Source: Tectiglobus sp965223355 (GTDB lineage: Bacteria > Pseudomonadota > Alphaproteobacteria > Rhizobiales > Hyphomicrobiaceae). Taken from it: a stretch of DNA of 64,000 nt. The position numbers and the translations under genes were made by a program. The notes under the pieces are model-generated. The model was not told the DNA's origin, did not search any database, and was given only the letters and a program-made list of their open reading frames with translations. Below are positions 52,944 to 62,817 of the stretch, piece by piece. The stretch is taken from the NCBI GenBank assembly GCA_965223355.1, contig CBDCWE010000003.1, forward strand, positions 2,914,001 to 2,978,000, given 5' to 3'. Numbering within the stretch: position 1 is the first letter of the stretch; every line of letters starts with the position of its first letter.

Positions 52944-53794
52944 GCACTATCGAGATTGAACCGATCACCGGACGCTACATGCGGCTCGACATTCACGGCC
53001 GGCCGCACCGGCTCTACTGGGAAGAGGCCGGGACCGGCATTCCGCTGGTCTGTCTTCATACCGCCGGTTCCGATGGCCGCCAGTATCGCGCGCTGTTGAA
53101 CGATCCAAAGATCACCGGGCGGTTCCGAGTGATCGCCTTCGACATGCCTTGGCACGGCAAATCATCGCCGCCTCCCGGCTGGCAGGACGAAGACTACAAG
53201 CTGACGACGGACCGCTACGTCGAGCTCGTCATGACGGTTGCCCGGGCGCTTGAACTCGAGGATCCGGTCGTCACCGGATGTTCGATCGGCGGCCGCGTCG
53301 TGCTTGAACTGGCAAAGCGCCACGGCGATTACTGGCGGGCGGTCATCGGATTGCAGTCGTCCGCCTTCGTGCAGCGTTATTTCGACATCTCCTGGCTGCA
53401 CCGGCCGACGATCCACGGCGGCGAAATGGCGGCCGCCTACTGCTACGGGCTGGTCGGTCCCGGTGCACCGCCACATGAGAGATGGGAAACGCTCTGGCAT
53501 TATATGCAGGGCGGGCCGGGGGTGTTCATGGGCGACCTCCACTTTTACTCGATCGACGGTGATGTGAGCGCATCACTGACCGCGATCGATACCTGCCAGT
53601 GTCCGGTCTACATGCTGACCGGCGAATACGACTACTCGTGCACCCCGCAAGCCAGCGCGGCGACAGCGGCCAAGATCGACGGTGCCAAGTTGACGATCAT
53701 GAACGGGCTGGGCCACTTCCCGATGAGCGAAGACCCGGCAACGTTCAAGGACTATCTCTATCCGGTGCTGGACGACATTGCAGCGGCCGGTTGA
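52940..53794 (+). CDS. Alpha/beta hydrolase
   Basis: The 284-residue hydrolase has the nucleophile elbow GCSIGGRV, the acid Asp in TGEYDYSC, and the catalytic His in NGLGHFPMSEDP. The oxyanion segment is LHTAGSDGRQ. The start is GTG overlapping the preceding stop (GTGA). It could be an ester, enol-lactone or C-C bond hydrolase acting in the catabolic pathway encoded around it. Confidence 0.87.
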   Translation: MSTIEIEPITGRYMRLDIHGRPHRLYWEEAGTGIPLVCLHTAGSDGRQYRALLNDPKITGRFRVIAFDMPWHGKSSPPPGWQDEDYKLTTDRYVELVMTVARALELEDPVVTGCSIGGRVVLELAKRHGDYWRAVIGLQSSAFVQRYFDISWLHRPTIHGGEMAAAYCYGLVGPGAPPHERWETLWHYMQGGPGVFMGDLHFYSIDGDVSASLTAIDTCQCPVYMLTGEYDYSCTPQASAATAAKIDGAKLTIMNGLGHFPMSEDPATFKDYLYPVLDDIAAAG

Positions 53795-53855
53795 GGCCGG
53801 GCGCTGCAATGTCAGTGCCGCTTGGCGAAGCTTCGTTCACGCAGGGAATTGACCG

Positions 53856-55154
53856 ATGAGCCAGGGCGCCATCCCCGGGCTTTTGCAATCGCGCCTGCCG
53901 TTTTTTTATGGCTGGGTGGTGCTTGCTTGCGTCTGTTGTGCGGGTTTTGCGCGACAGGGACCGGCGGTCGCCACGCTCTCGATTTTTGTGCAGCCGATGA
54001 CAGCGGAGTTCGGTTGGTCAATTACCGGCATGTCGGCTGCCGTTTCGCTGGGCGGATTGCTGGCGGCGCTAACTTCTCCGGTGCTCGGGCCGATGCTCGA
54101 CCGCCACGGAGCCCGCGCCATCCTGTGCCTGGCCGTGCTGACCACCGGCGTGTGCACCATGGCCTTGTCGCTAACCCAGTCGCTGGCCTATTTCATCTTC
54201 TTTTTCTGCATCGCGCGGATGAATTTTGCAGGCCCGTTCGACCTTGGCATTTACGGGGCAATCAACAACTGGTTCGTGAGATTGCGCGGTGTCGCAACAT
54301 CGATTGCTACCGCCGCCCTGATGGTCGGGTTGGTCGCCATGCCGTTGATTGCCCAGGCCGCGATCATCGTCGATGGCTGGCGGTTGGGCTGGATTGCCGT
54401 CGGCACATCCGTGCTGTTGGTCGGTTTCATTCCGAACTGGCTGTTGATGGTGCGCCGGCCCGAGGACATGGCTCTCGAACCGGATGGCGGGTCGAGATCG
54501 CAGGGCTCCCCGACGGGCGATGCAAAGCCGACTTCGGACGGCGCGGAGGAGCCGCAGTTCACGCGCGCGCAGGCACTCAGGACGCCTGCGTTCTGGCTAT
54601 TATCGCTCTATACGGCATTGGTCTATCCGGTCCAGGCCGGCGTTTCGCTGCACCAGGCCCCACACTTGATCGAACGCGGCATCGATGCGACCGAGGCGGC
54701 GCTGATGATCAGCCTGTTCTCGCTGACCTCAGGCGTGTGCGGTGTTGTGTTCGGACTGTTGGCGCGCAGGGTTCCCATCCAGGTTAGCCTGGCGCTGTCG
54801 GCTACTGGATTGGCTGCCACCGCCTACGGTATGATCGAGCTTGCCACCACCCTCGAAGGGTATGCAACGGCGGCCCTGTTCGGGTTCGCCATTGGCGGTG
54901 TGTTGACCATTCTGCCGATCGCCTGGGCCGACTTTTTCGGTCGCCGCAGCTTTGGTGCAATCCGTGGTATCGCGCTCAGTATCCAGGTTATGGCACAGGC
55001 CAGCGGGCCGCTGATTTCAGGAATCCTCAGAGATGCGACGGGCGACTACGTGCTGTCGCTGGCGACGTTTTGCGGGCTTGCCGGCCTCGCCGTCGTATGT
55101 GCGCTGTTCACGCGGGCGCCAAAACCGGTCGCACCGCGCGGATCATCTGCCTGA
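53856..55154 (+). CDS. MFS transporter, OxlT/monocarboxylate type
   Basis: The 432-residue carrier has 12 predicted membrane segments. FFYGWVVLACVCCAGFARQGP and FVQPMTAEFGWSITGMSAAVSL at the N-terminus match the oxalate:formate/monocarboxylate porter type. A central cytoplasmic loop (about residues 200-240) splits the two halves. It probably imports the organic acid degraded by the surrounding enzymes. Confidence 0.87.
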   Translation: MSQGAIPGLLQSRLPFFYGWVVLACVCCAGFARQGPAVATLSIFVQPMTAEFGWSITGMSAAVSLGGLLAALTSPVLGPMLDRHGARAILCLAVLTTGVCTMALSLTQSLAYFIFFFCIARMNFAGPFDLGIYGAINNWFVRLRGVATSIATAALMVGLVAMPLIAQAAIIVDGWRLGWIAVGTSVLLVGFIPNWLLMVRRPEDMALEPDGGSRSQGSPTGDAKPTSDGAEEPQFTRAQALRTPAFWLLSLYTALVYPVQAGVSLHQAPHLIERGIDATEAALMISLFSLTSGVCGVVFGLLARRVPIQVSLALSATGLAATAYGMIELATTLEGYATAALFGFAIGGVLTILPIAWADFFGRRSFGAIRGIALSIQVMAQASGPLISGILRDATGDYVLSLATFCGLAGLAVVCALFTRAPKPVAPRGSSA

Positions 55155-55260
55155 TTGCTAAGGCCTAATGGGCCGCCAGATTGCGATCGCACCGCCACGG
55201 CAGTAGGTTGCGCCAGGGCGCATGCGCCCCGGAGTTGCCACAGGATGTCGGAAGTCGACC

Positions 55261-56490
55261 ATGCATGATCTTCACCCCCTCGCAGGGCTTTCGGTTCTCG
55301 ATCTGTCGCAAGGGATTGCAGGGCCGCACTGCGGCGGCTTGTTTGCCGAGTACGGCGCCCGGGTCGTCAAGATCGAACCGCCTGGCGGCGACTGGATGCG
55401 CCCGCTCGGTCCCGGTTACGGCGATCGATCGGCGGCGTTCATCTACTACAACCGCGGCAAACAGAGCCTGGCGCTCGATCTCAAAGCGGCGGGTGCGCGC
55501 GATATCGTCTGGCAGTTTGCGCGGCAATGCGACGTTGTGATCGAAAACAACCGGCCGGGTGTTTCCGAGCGCCTCGGGATCGGCTTTGAAGCGATCAGGG
55601 CCGTTCAACCGCGCATCATCTACGTTTCCGTGTCGGGCCTCGGCCAAACCGGTCCGGATGCGGCCAAGCCTCTTAGTGACACGGTTGCGCAGGCCTACTC
55701 GGGCATGATGATGATCAACCGTGGCCGGGCCGACGTTCCCGCAAAAATCGACACGACGATCATCGACGCGATAACCGGGCTCTACGCATTCCAGTCGGCG
55801 ACGATGGCGTTGTGGGGCAATCCCGAACGCCGACAGGCCAGGCACCTTGACATTTCGCTGGCGCAGGCTGCTGCCGCCATTCAGGGCCCGAAGATCCTTG
55901 AGTACGGCATCATCGGCGGCATGCCGATCAAGCTCAATCCACCGGCCGGCAGCTATCAAACCTCGGATGGCTGGCTCGCTATCACGCTGGTGCGCGAGGC
56001 CGACTGGACCGCCATCTGCAAGGCGATCAACAGGGAAGGCCTGGCAACCGACCCGCGCTTCAGGACGTTTGCTGACCGCGCCGAAAACATCACGGCGTTG
56101 ACGGCAATCCTCGATGAAGTTCTCAGAAGCCGCGGCACGAGCGAATGGTATCAGCGTCTGACGGATGAAGGGGTGCTTTCAAATCCGATCAACGACTACG
56201 GCGCATGGCTCGACCTGCCGCAAACCCACGCGACCGATGGCGCGCCGACCGTGGCGGTCGCAAGCCCGGGCGACGGCCCGGTCGCGCGCACGCCCGGTCA
56301 GACAAATTACACCGCGCTCAGCCCGATGCTCGGCCAGCATTCGCGCGAACTGCTTCGTGAAGCCGGTCTCGACCGCGGCACGATCGAGCAGATGATCAGC
56401 GATGGTGCGGTCGTCGTGCCGGACCAGACGGAAGCACCAGATATCAGCAAGGACACCGCCCATGGATCGACGTGCCAGCCCTGCCAATGA
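55261..56490 (+). CDS. Family III (CaiB/BaiF) CoA-transferase
   Basis: The 409-residue protein has LSVLDLSQGIAGPHCGGLFAEYGARVVKIEPP and YNRGKQSLALDLK. The candidate catalytic Asp lies in PLSDTVAQAYSGMM. It differs clearly from the CoA-transferase at 51191. The ATG at 55261 has GGAAG six bases upstream. Its last 29 bases overlap the acyl-CoA dehydrogenase gene. It may activate the imported acid for the oxidation that follows. Confidence 0.9.
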   Translation: MHDLHPLAGLSVLDLSQGIAGPHCGGLFAEYGARVVKIEPPGGDWMRPLGPGYGDRSAAFIYYNRGKQSLALDLKAAGARDIVWQFARQCDVVIENNRPGVSERLGIGFEAIRAVQPRIIYVSVSGLGQTGPDAAKPLSDTVAQAYSGMMMINRGRADVPAKIDTTIIDAITGLYAFQSATMALWGNPERRQARHLDISLAQAAAAIQGPKILEYGIIGGMPIKLNPPAGSYQTSDGWLAITLVREADWTAICKAINREGLATDPRFRTFADRAENITALTAILDEVLRSRGTSEWYQRLTDEGVLSNPINDYGAWLDLPQTHATDGAPTVAVASPGDGPVARTPGQTNYTALSPMLGQHSRELLREAGLDRGTIEQMISDGAVVVPDQTEAPDISKDTAHGSTCQPCQ

Positions 56491-57664
56491 TCAACCGCTC
56501 GCCTTCGAACTGAGCCAACAACAGCAGGAAATCCGTGATGCAATCCAGCGCATCATGGCCGATTTCGACGACGACTACTGGCTGGAAACGGACCGCACGG
56601 GCAACTATCCGCATGAGTTTCGCAAGGCGATCGCGGCCGGCGGCTGGCTCGGGATCTGCATGCCGGAAACTGTCGGCGGATCGAACCTCGGGATTAGCGA
56701 AGCGACCGTGATGATGGAGGCGGTCGCCAACTCCGCCGGTGCACAAACCGCGGCGAGTTCGATCCATCTCAACATCTTCGGGCCCAACGTCTTGGTCAAG
56801 TATGGCTCCGATGAACAGCGCCGCGCGTTCCTGTCGCCGATTATCTCAGGCGAACTGATGACGAGCTTCGGGGTGACGGAACCCGATGCCGGCCTCGACA
56901 CGACGAATATCAAGACCTTTGCGCGCCGCGACGGTGACGACTACGTCATCAACGGGCGCAAGATCTGGAACTCCTGCGCACAGCAGGCCGACCGCATCCT
57001 GCTGCTGACCCGGACCGAAGCAGCCGGCCAGGGCGCCAAGCGGGCCGACGGTATGACGCTGTTCTTCTGCAAGCTCGACCGTCGCCACGTCGAGATCCGG
57101 GAGATCCCGAAAATGGGCCGGCATGCGGTTAACTCCAACATGCTGTTTATCGATGACCTCAGGGTGCCCGCCGGCGACGTTGTCGGCGAGGTCGGCCGCG
57201 GCTTCTATCAACTGCTCGACGGCCTCAACCCCGAACGGATCCTGATTGCCGGCGAGACCGTCGGCATCGGCCGCCAGGCAATTGCGCGGGCGACGCAGTA
57301 TGCCAAGGACCGCGAGGTGTTCGGCCGCCCGATCGGCATGAACCAGTCGATCCAGCATCCGCTCGCGCACAGCTGGATGGAGCTCGAGGCGGCATGGCTG
57401 GCGGCAATGCGCGCCGGCATGCTCTATGATGCCGGGCGCTCGTGCGGGGCCGAGGCCAACATGGCCAAGTATCTCGGGGCCGAGGCCGGCTTCAAGGCCT
57501 GCGAACGCGCGGTGCTGACCCATGGCGGCATGGGTTATGCCCAGGAATACCACGTCGAGCGGTTGTTCCGGGAAGTGCAAATCGGGCGGCTTGCGCCGGT
57601 CAGCCAGCAGCTGATCAGCTGCTTCATCGCCGAGCGTGTGCTCGGCCTGCCGCGGTCCTATTGA
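56462..57664 (+). CDS. Acyl-CoA dehydrogenase family protein
   Basis: The 400-residue flavoenzyme has family segments AFGVTEPDAG-like (SFGVTEPDAGLDTT), NGRKIWNSCAQQADRIL and LTHGGMGYAQEYHVERLFREVQIGRLAPVSQQ. At the place of the usual YEG-T base (as in medium-chain enzymes) it reads LAPVSQ, so the catalytic Glu must be elsewhere, as in related subgroups. AAGGA precedes the ATG, which lies within the end of the CoA-transferase gene. It introduces a double bond before the hydratase step. Confidence 0.9.
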   Translation: MDRRASPANDQPLAFELSQQQQEIRDAIQRIMADFDDDYWLETDRTGNYPHEFRKAIAAGGWLGICMPETVGGSNLGISEATVMMEAVANSAGAQTAASSIHLNIFGPNVLVKYGSDEQRRAFLSPIISGELMTSFGVTEPDAGLDTTNIKTFARRDGDDYVINGRKIWNSCAQQADRILLLTRTEAAGQGAKRADGMTLFFCKLDRRHVEIREIPKMGRHAVNSNMLFIDDLRVPAGDVVGEVGRGFYQLLDGLNPERILIAGETVGIGRQAIARATQYAKDREVFGRPIGMNQSIQHPLAHSWMELEAAWLAAMRAGMLYDAGRSCGAEANMAKYLGAEAGFKACERAVLTHGGMGYAQEYHVERLFREVQIGRLAPVSQQLISCFIAERVLGLPRSY

Positions 57665-57703
57665 GTTGGGGCGCGGGACGTTTCATTTAACCGGAGATCG
57701 ACC

Positions 57704-58459
57704 ATGAGCCTCGTGCGCATCGAAGCAAGCGGCGCCGTGCGGACGGTAACGCTCAACCGGCCCGACAAACGCAATGCCTTGAACGAAGCGATGATGGAAG
57801 AGGTGCGCGCCGCCTTCGCCATCGAACCGCCGACAGCGGAGCGGGTCACGGTGCTGCGCGCTGAAGGGCACGCGTTCTGTGCCGGATTGCAGCTTGCCAC
57901 ATCCGGGGTCGATGCCGACCAGGCCGTGATCATCGAGCGAATGTTCGATGCCGTGCAGCGCTACCCGCTGCCGACGGTTGCAGTTGTGCACGGCCCGGGC
58001 ATCGCCGGCGGTTGCGAACTCGCGCTGCATTGTGATTTCGTTGTCGCATCCCGACAAACGGCATTGGCGATGCCGCTGGCCCAGCTCGGTGTGTCGACGA
58101 CCTGGTTCCTGACCAAGAAAATCATGGAAGCGGCCGGCCCCGTGATCGGGCGCGAGTTCCTGCTGCTCGGCGATGCGATGCCGGCCCAGCGCCTCTACGA
58201 TCTCGGCATAATTGCGCGCGTTGCCGACGCCGATCAACTCGACGCGGTCGCCCAACCACTGATCGACCGGTTGGCACGCAATGCACCGTTGTCGATGCGC
58301 ATGATGAAGGCGATCATGCTCGCGCAAATGGATCACATGTTCGCCGCCGAGCACGCCGATCTCGATCGCCGTGCGCAGGCCATCTACGCAACGCGTGACG
58401 CCGTTGAAGGCGTCGCAGCTCGGGTTGAACGACGCCAAACAACATTCATCGGCAAATAG
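57704..58459 (+). CDS. Enoyl-CoA hydratase/isomerase family protein
   Basis: The 251-residue crotonase-fold protein has its oxyanion hole in GHAFCAGLQL and GPGIAGGCELALHCD, which includes the first catalytic Glu. The second Glu of hydratases (PE-x-x-LG) is absent; the segment reads AMPLAQLG. It may be an isomerase or hydrolase rather than a true hydratase. It ends the plus-strand run; the repeat array begins about 80 bases later. Confidence 0.88.
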   Translation: MSLVRIEASGAVRTVTLNRPDKRNALNEAMMEEVRAAFAIEPPTAERVTVLRAEGHAFCAGLQLATSGVDADQAVIIERMFDAVQRYPLPTVAVVHGPGIAGGCELALHCDFVVASRQTALAMPLAQLGVSTTWFLTKKIMEAAGPVIGREFLLLGDAMPAQRLYDLGIIARVADADQLDAVAQPLIDRLARNAPLSMRMMKAIMLAQMDHMFAAEHADLDRRAQAIYATRDAVEGVAARVERRQTTFIGK

Positions 58460-58529
58460 CGCCGCGCGTGCAAGGGAGCCGCGGAGCGAGAACTTCTCAG
58501 CCGTCATGGCGCCGCTGGCCCGCTGCGAT

Positions 58530-60530
58530 GGTGAGACCTGCACCGCGGTCATCCCGGTGCTTGTCACCGGGACCCATCGCGCGGCCGGACCCGGCCAAGC
58601 GGTGTGCGGTGCAGCCGTGCGGTTTGTCCGAGACCTCAGGCCCGCGGCGGCATGGGTCGCCGGGACAAGCCCGAGGATGACGGCCGTGCTTGCCTTGGAG
58701 AGGCGGTGCCGGTCTCGAGAGGTCAACAGTTCACACCGCGGTCATCCCGGTGCTTGTCACCGGGACCCATCGCGCGGCCGGACCCGGTCAAGCGGTGTGC
58801 GGTGCAGCCGTGCGGTTTGTCCGAGACCTCGGCGCTCGCGGTGCCATGGATCCCCGGGACAAGCCCGAGGATGACAACTGTGGGGGTTGTGGCCTCCATC
58901 GGTTTTTGCGCAATCCGGACGCGGCCGTGCGGCGTGCGGCGCGACCGTGCGGTTTGTCCGAGACCTCCGCGCTCGCGGTGCCATGGATCCCCGGGACAAG
59001 CCCGAGGATGACGGCTGTGGGTGTTGTGGCCTTCAACGGTTTTGCGCAATCCGGGGCGCGTGCCTGATCGAGACGCAAGGCAAGCCATCACGGCGCCGCT
59101 GGCTCGCTGCGGCGGTGAAACATGCACCGCGGTCATCCCGGTGCTTGTCACCGGGACCCATCGCGCGGCCGGACCCGGTCAAGCGGTGTGCGGTGCAGCC
59201 GTGCGGTTTGTCCGAGACCTCGGCGCTCGCGGTGCCATGGATCCCCGGAACAAGCCCGAGGATGACAACTGTGGGTGTTGTGGCCTCCATCGGTTTTTGC
59301 GCAATCCGGACGCGGCCGTGCGGCGTGCGGCGCGACCGTGCGGCTTGCCCGAGACCTCTGCGCCCGCGGTGCCATGGATCCCCGGGACAAGCCCGAGGAT
59401 GCCGGCCGTGCTTGCCTTGGAGAGGCGGCGCCGGTCTCGAGAGGTCAACAGTTCACACCGTGGTCATCCCGGTGCTTGTCACCGGGACCCATCGCGCGGC
59501 CGGACCCGGTCAAGCGGTGTGCGGCGCGATCGTGCGGTTTGTCCGAGACCTCAGGCCCGCGGCGGCATGGGTCGCCGGGACAAGCCCGAGGATGACGGCC
59601 GTGCTTGCCTTGGAGAGGCGGTGCCGGTCTCGAGAGGTCAACAGTTCACACCGCGGTCATCCCGGTGCTTGTCACCGGGACCCATCGCGCGGCCGGACCC
59701 GGTCAAGCGGTGTGCGGTGCAGCCGTGCGGTTTGTCCGAGACCTCGGCGCTCGCGGTGCCATGGATCCCCGGAACAAGCCCGAGGATGACAACTGTGGGT
59801 GTTGTGGTCTCCGTCGGTTTTTGCGCAATTCGGGGCGCGGCCGTGCGGTGTGCGGCGCGACCGTGCGGCTTGCCCGAGACCTCAGGCCCGCGGCGGCATG
59901 GGTCGCCGGGACAAGCCCGAGGATGCCGGCCGTGCTTGCCTTGGAGAGGCGGCGCCGGTCTCGAGAGGTCAACAGTTCACACCGCGGTCATCCCGGTGCT
60001 TGTCACCGGGACCCACCGCACGGTCGGGCGTGGCCGTGCGGTGTGCGGCGCGACCGTGCGGCTTGCCCGAGACCTCGGCGCCTGCGGTGCCATGGGTCCC
60101 GGTGACAAGCACCGGGATGACAGCTGTGGGGGTTGTGGTCTTCATCGGTTTTTGCGCAATCCGGGGCGCGTACCTGATCGAGACGCAAGGTAAGCCGTCA
60201 CGGCGCCGCTGGTTCGCTGCGGCGGTGAAACATGCACCGCGGTCATTCCGGTGCTCGTCACCGGGACCCATCGTGCGGCCGGGCGTGGCCGTGCGGTGTG
60301 CGGTGCGACCGTGCGGCTTGCCCGAGACCTCTGCGCCCGCGGTGCCATGGGTCCCGGTGACAAGCACCGGGATGACAACTGTGGGGGTTGTGGTCTTCAT
60401 CGGTTTTTGCGCAATCCGGGACGCGGCCAAGCGGTGTGCGGTGCGATCGTGCGGTTTGTCCGAGATCTCGGCGCCTGGGTGCCATGGATCCCCGGGACAA
60501 GCCCGAGGATGACAACTGTGGGGGTTCAAT
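58530..60530. repeat. 2-kb array of REP/BIME-like repeats
   Basis: Seven units begin with GGTCATCCCGGTGCTTGTCA (one with ATTCC), at about 58550, 58740, 59130, 59461, 59656, 59986 and 60240. Each is followed by a spacer containing GCGGTTTGTCCGAGACCTC or GCGGCTTGCCCGAGACCTC variants, and then an opposing ACAAGCCCGAGGATG or ACAAGCACCGGGATG end. Two kinds of linker alternate (CTTGCCTTGGAGAGGCGG and GGTTTTTGCGCAATCCGG). Copies are nearly identical. Open frames run through both strands because the sequence lacks stops, not because it codes. Confidence 0.9.
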
Positions 60531-60548
60531 CGCCGGCGTGTTTGATGC

Positions 60549-61268
60549 TCACGGTTCCGACTTTCCGAGCAGATGGTCGGCGCTTTGGTTGTAGAGCAGC
60601 GGGTTGTTGGTGGCGTTGTCGCGGCCGCGGTTTTGGTTGTCCTTGAACAAATCGATGGCAGTGCGCACCGCGGGACGCTCCTTGATGCGCCCGCGCCAGG
60701 CGGCAACGTGGGCAAACTTGTCGAGTGAGGCACCCAGCGGCTTGGCAATGAACGCCCAGGGAAATGCCAGCATGTCGGCAATCGAATACTGATCGCCGAC
60801 AATGTAGTCGCGGCCTTCAAGGCGACGCTCGAGAACGGCGAGATTGCGCTCGTATTCGCCGGCGTAACGGGTCTTGGCGTAATCGTTGCCGGCCGGTGCG
60901 TAGTTGACGAAATGGCTGATCTGACCGCCCATCGGGCCCTGGTTGCCGACCTGCCAGAACAGCCACTCCAAGGTTTCCTTGCGCCCGCGCGCGTCGGCCG
61001 CCATGAAGCGGCCGGTCTTTTCGGCAAGGTAGAGCAAGATTGCGCCGCTTTCGAATACCGACACCGGTTCGCCGCCATACTGCACCGGTGGATCGTGATC
61101 GACGATGGCCGGCATTTTGGCATTGGGGCTGATGGCCAGGAATTCGGGCTTGAACTGGTCCCCCTGGCCAAGGCTCATCAGGATCGTGCTGTAGGCGATC
61201 CCCAGCTCTTCGAGCATGATCGCCACTTTCCAGCCGTTGGGTGTCGGCGAATAGTAAAAATCGATCAT
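60549..61268 (-). CDS. Glutathione transferase, YfcG/YghU (nu-class) type
   Basis: The 239-residue thioredoxin-fold plus helical protein starts IDFYYSPTPNGWKVAIMLEE, very close to the YfcG pattern. It also has SPNAKMPAIVDH, the glutathione-binding ESGAILLYLAEKTG, and LEWLFWQVGNQGPMGGQ. Such enzymes act as glutathione-dependent disulfide-bond reductases. Its ATG overlaps the stop of the CoA-transferase gene upstream, so they form an operon. The 3' end lies next to the repeat array. Confidence 0.9.
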   Translation of the reverse strand: MIDFYYSPTPNGWKVAIMLEELGIAYSTILMSLGQGDQFKPEFLAISPNAKMPAIVDHDPPVQYGGEPVSVFESGAILLYLAEKTGRFMAADARGRKETLEWLFWQVGNQGPMGGQISHFVNYAPAGNDYAKTRYAGEYERNLAVLERRLEGRDYIVGDQYSIADMLAFPWAFIAKPLGASLDKFAHVAAWRGRIKERPAVRTAIDLFKDNQNRGRDNATNNPLLYNQSADHLLGKSEP

Positions 61269-62485
61269 GCCGCGCTCTCCGCGCCTTGGCGCTCATCCCC
61301 ACCCTGGATCGCCGCGCCGGCGGTCTCCAATTCGCCAATCTCGCGCGCGCTCAAGCCGAACTCGCCGAGCACTTCGCGCGTATCGGCGCCCAGCACCGGC
61401 GCGCCACGCTTGACCTCGGTCGGCGTCTCGGAAAAGCGGGACGGATGGCGCGCGATGCGCAACGGTCCGGCGTGCGGATGGGCTACTTCGACAATGAGTT
61501 CGTTGGCGGCGATCTGGGGATGGCGGACCATTTCGCGGCGCGTGAGCACCGGCGCGCACGGCACGTCATTGGCTTCGAGCTTGTCGATCAGTTCGGCCGA
61601 CCCGAACGGGCGCATGGCCGCCTGCATGGCTTCGAGGCGCGCGTCCTTGTTTTCATCCCTGAGGCTCGCCGACCGGAAGCGCGGATCATCGATCAGTTCG
61701 GGCTGCCCGACGGCGTCGGCAAAGGCGCGCCACTCCTTGTCCTGCATCACCGCGACGCTGACATAACCGTCGGCGGTCTCATAGATCAGGTCGATGAAGG
61801 ACTGCGCCACTTCCCTTTCAAGTTCGTCGCCAATGAACGTGTGCCCGCCCATGTCAGAACTCCACAGAAACGACACAACGGTATCGAGCATCGACAGTTC
61901 GATGTGCTGGCCCTTGCCGGTCCGCTCGCGCGCATAAAGCGCCGCCGCGACGGACTGGGCGGCCTGGATGCCGGTCAGCTTGTCCGGCAGGATCGTGCGT
62001 ACAAGACGCGGGCGGGCATCATCGGAACCGGCCTGGACGGTGGTTAGCCCCGACGTCGCCTGGATCAGAGGATCGAACACCGGCTTATGGGCATAGGGGC
62101 CGGTTTGGCCAAAGCCGGATATCGAGACATAGATCAGGCGCGGATTGATCTTGCGTGCTTGCGCTTCGCCAATGCCAATGCGGCTGGCAACGCCCGGGCG
62201 AAAGTTTTGCACGAGCACATCGGCTGCGGCGATCATGCGATGGGCCACCGCCAGGCCTTGCGGCTTTTTCAAGTCGAGGATCACGGACCGCTTGTTGCGG
62301 TTGTTGATCAGAAACGACGCTGAGAAGCCGCCGCGACGGGTGGCGACCCGCCGTGCATGATCGCCGCTGGGTGCTTCGATCTTGATGACGTCGGCGCCCT
62401 GATCGCCAAGCGTCATCGTCGCCAATGGTCCGCTGACCATCGACGAGAAGTCGAGGACGCGGACGCCGTCGAGAGGTCCGGGCAT
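61265..62485 (-). CDS. Family III (CaiB/BaiF) CoA-transferase
   Basis: The 406-residue protein has VRVLDFSSMVSGPLATMTLGDQGADVIKIE, NNRNKRSVILDLKK and the catalytic Asp in PVFDPLIQATSG. It is coupled to a glutathione transferase gene by a four-base overlap, an unusual partner. GGGAGAATG-like sequence gives the ribosome-binding site near the start. The substrate is unknown. Confidence 0.9.
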   Translation of the reverse strand: MPGPLDGVRVLDFSSMVSGPLATMTLGDQGADVIKIEAPSGDHARRVATRRGGFSASFLINNRNKRSVILDLKKPQGLAVAHRMIAAADVLVQNFRPGVASRIGIGEAQARKINPRLIYVSISGFGQTGPYAHKPVFDPLIQATSGLTTVQAGSDDARPRLVRTILPDKLTGIQAAQSVAAALYARERTGKGQHIELSMLDTVVSFLWSSDMGGHTFIGDELEREVAQSFIDLIYETADGYVSVAVMQDKEWRAFADAVGQPELIDDPRFRSASLRDENKDARLEAMQAAMRPFGSAELIDKLEANDVPCAPVLTRREMVRHPQIAANELIVEVAHPHAGPLRIARHPSRFSETPTEVKRGAPVLGADTREVLGEFGLSAREIGELETAGAAIQGGDERQGAESAA

Positions 62486-62571
62486 GGGGCATTCTCCCGT
62501 TCGAGATTGATATGCTTGTCGGTTGTTGTGTTCTTACTCTGTCGCAACGCCTCCGTCTCCGCCAACCAGTG

Positions 62572-62700
62572 TCACATGCGGGCAAACAGCGCCAACATCC
62601 GCTGTCGCCAATACCGGTCGAGCCGCGCCGTAGACGGTATCGCGATCGCCTCGCCGGCACGGTTACGGGATGCTTCGTCGTACGCAGGGTTGTCCTTCAT
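62572..62700 (-). CDS. Possible small protein upstream of CoA-transferase
   Basis: This is a 42-residue frame on the minus strand, MKDNPAYDEASRNRAGEAIA followed by a basic segment with RLDRYWRQRML. It lies within the 332-base divergent gap 62486-62817 and ends 87 bases before the CoA-transferase start. It has no clear ribosome-binding site. The rest of the gap holds no other feature I can support. Confidence 0.25.
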   Translation of the reverse strand: MKDNPAYDEASRNRAGEAIAIPSTARLDRYWRQRMLALFARM

Positions 62701-62817
62701 ACGTGATCGTTGAAATCACAAAGCTGATGTGAGCGTTCTCGCCTCGATCGGCGCGATGATTACACTGCAGGCGCATACGAGCAACGCCGACAGGCGCGTT
62801 GGGATCAAGTAGGGCAC

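Noticed and set aside
58530..60530. CRISPR array
   Set aside because: Units are long, irregularly spaced (about 190-390 bases) and internally palindromic, spacers are themselves repeated, and there are no cas genes.
58887..61171. Several long open frames (up to 400 residues) in and beside the repeat array
   Set aside because: They consist of the same repeated peptide in different frames on both strands, as expected for a stop-poor repeat array; the minus-strand one also overlaps the glutathione transferase in another frame.
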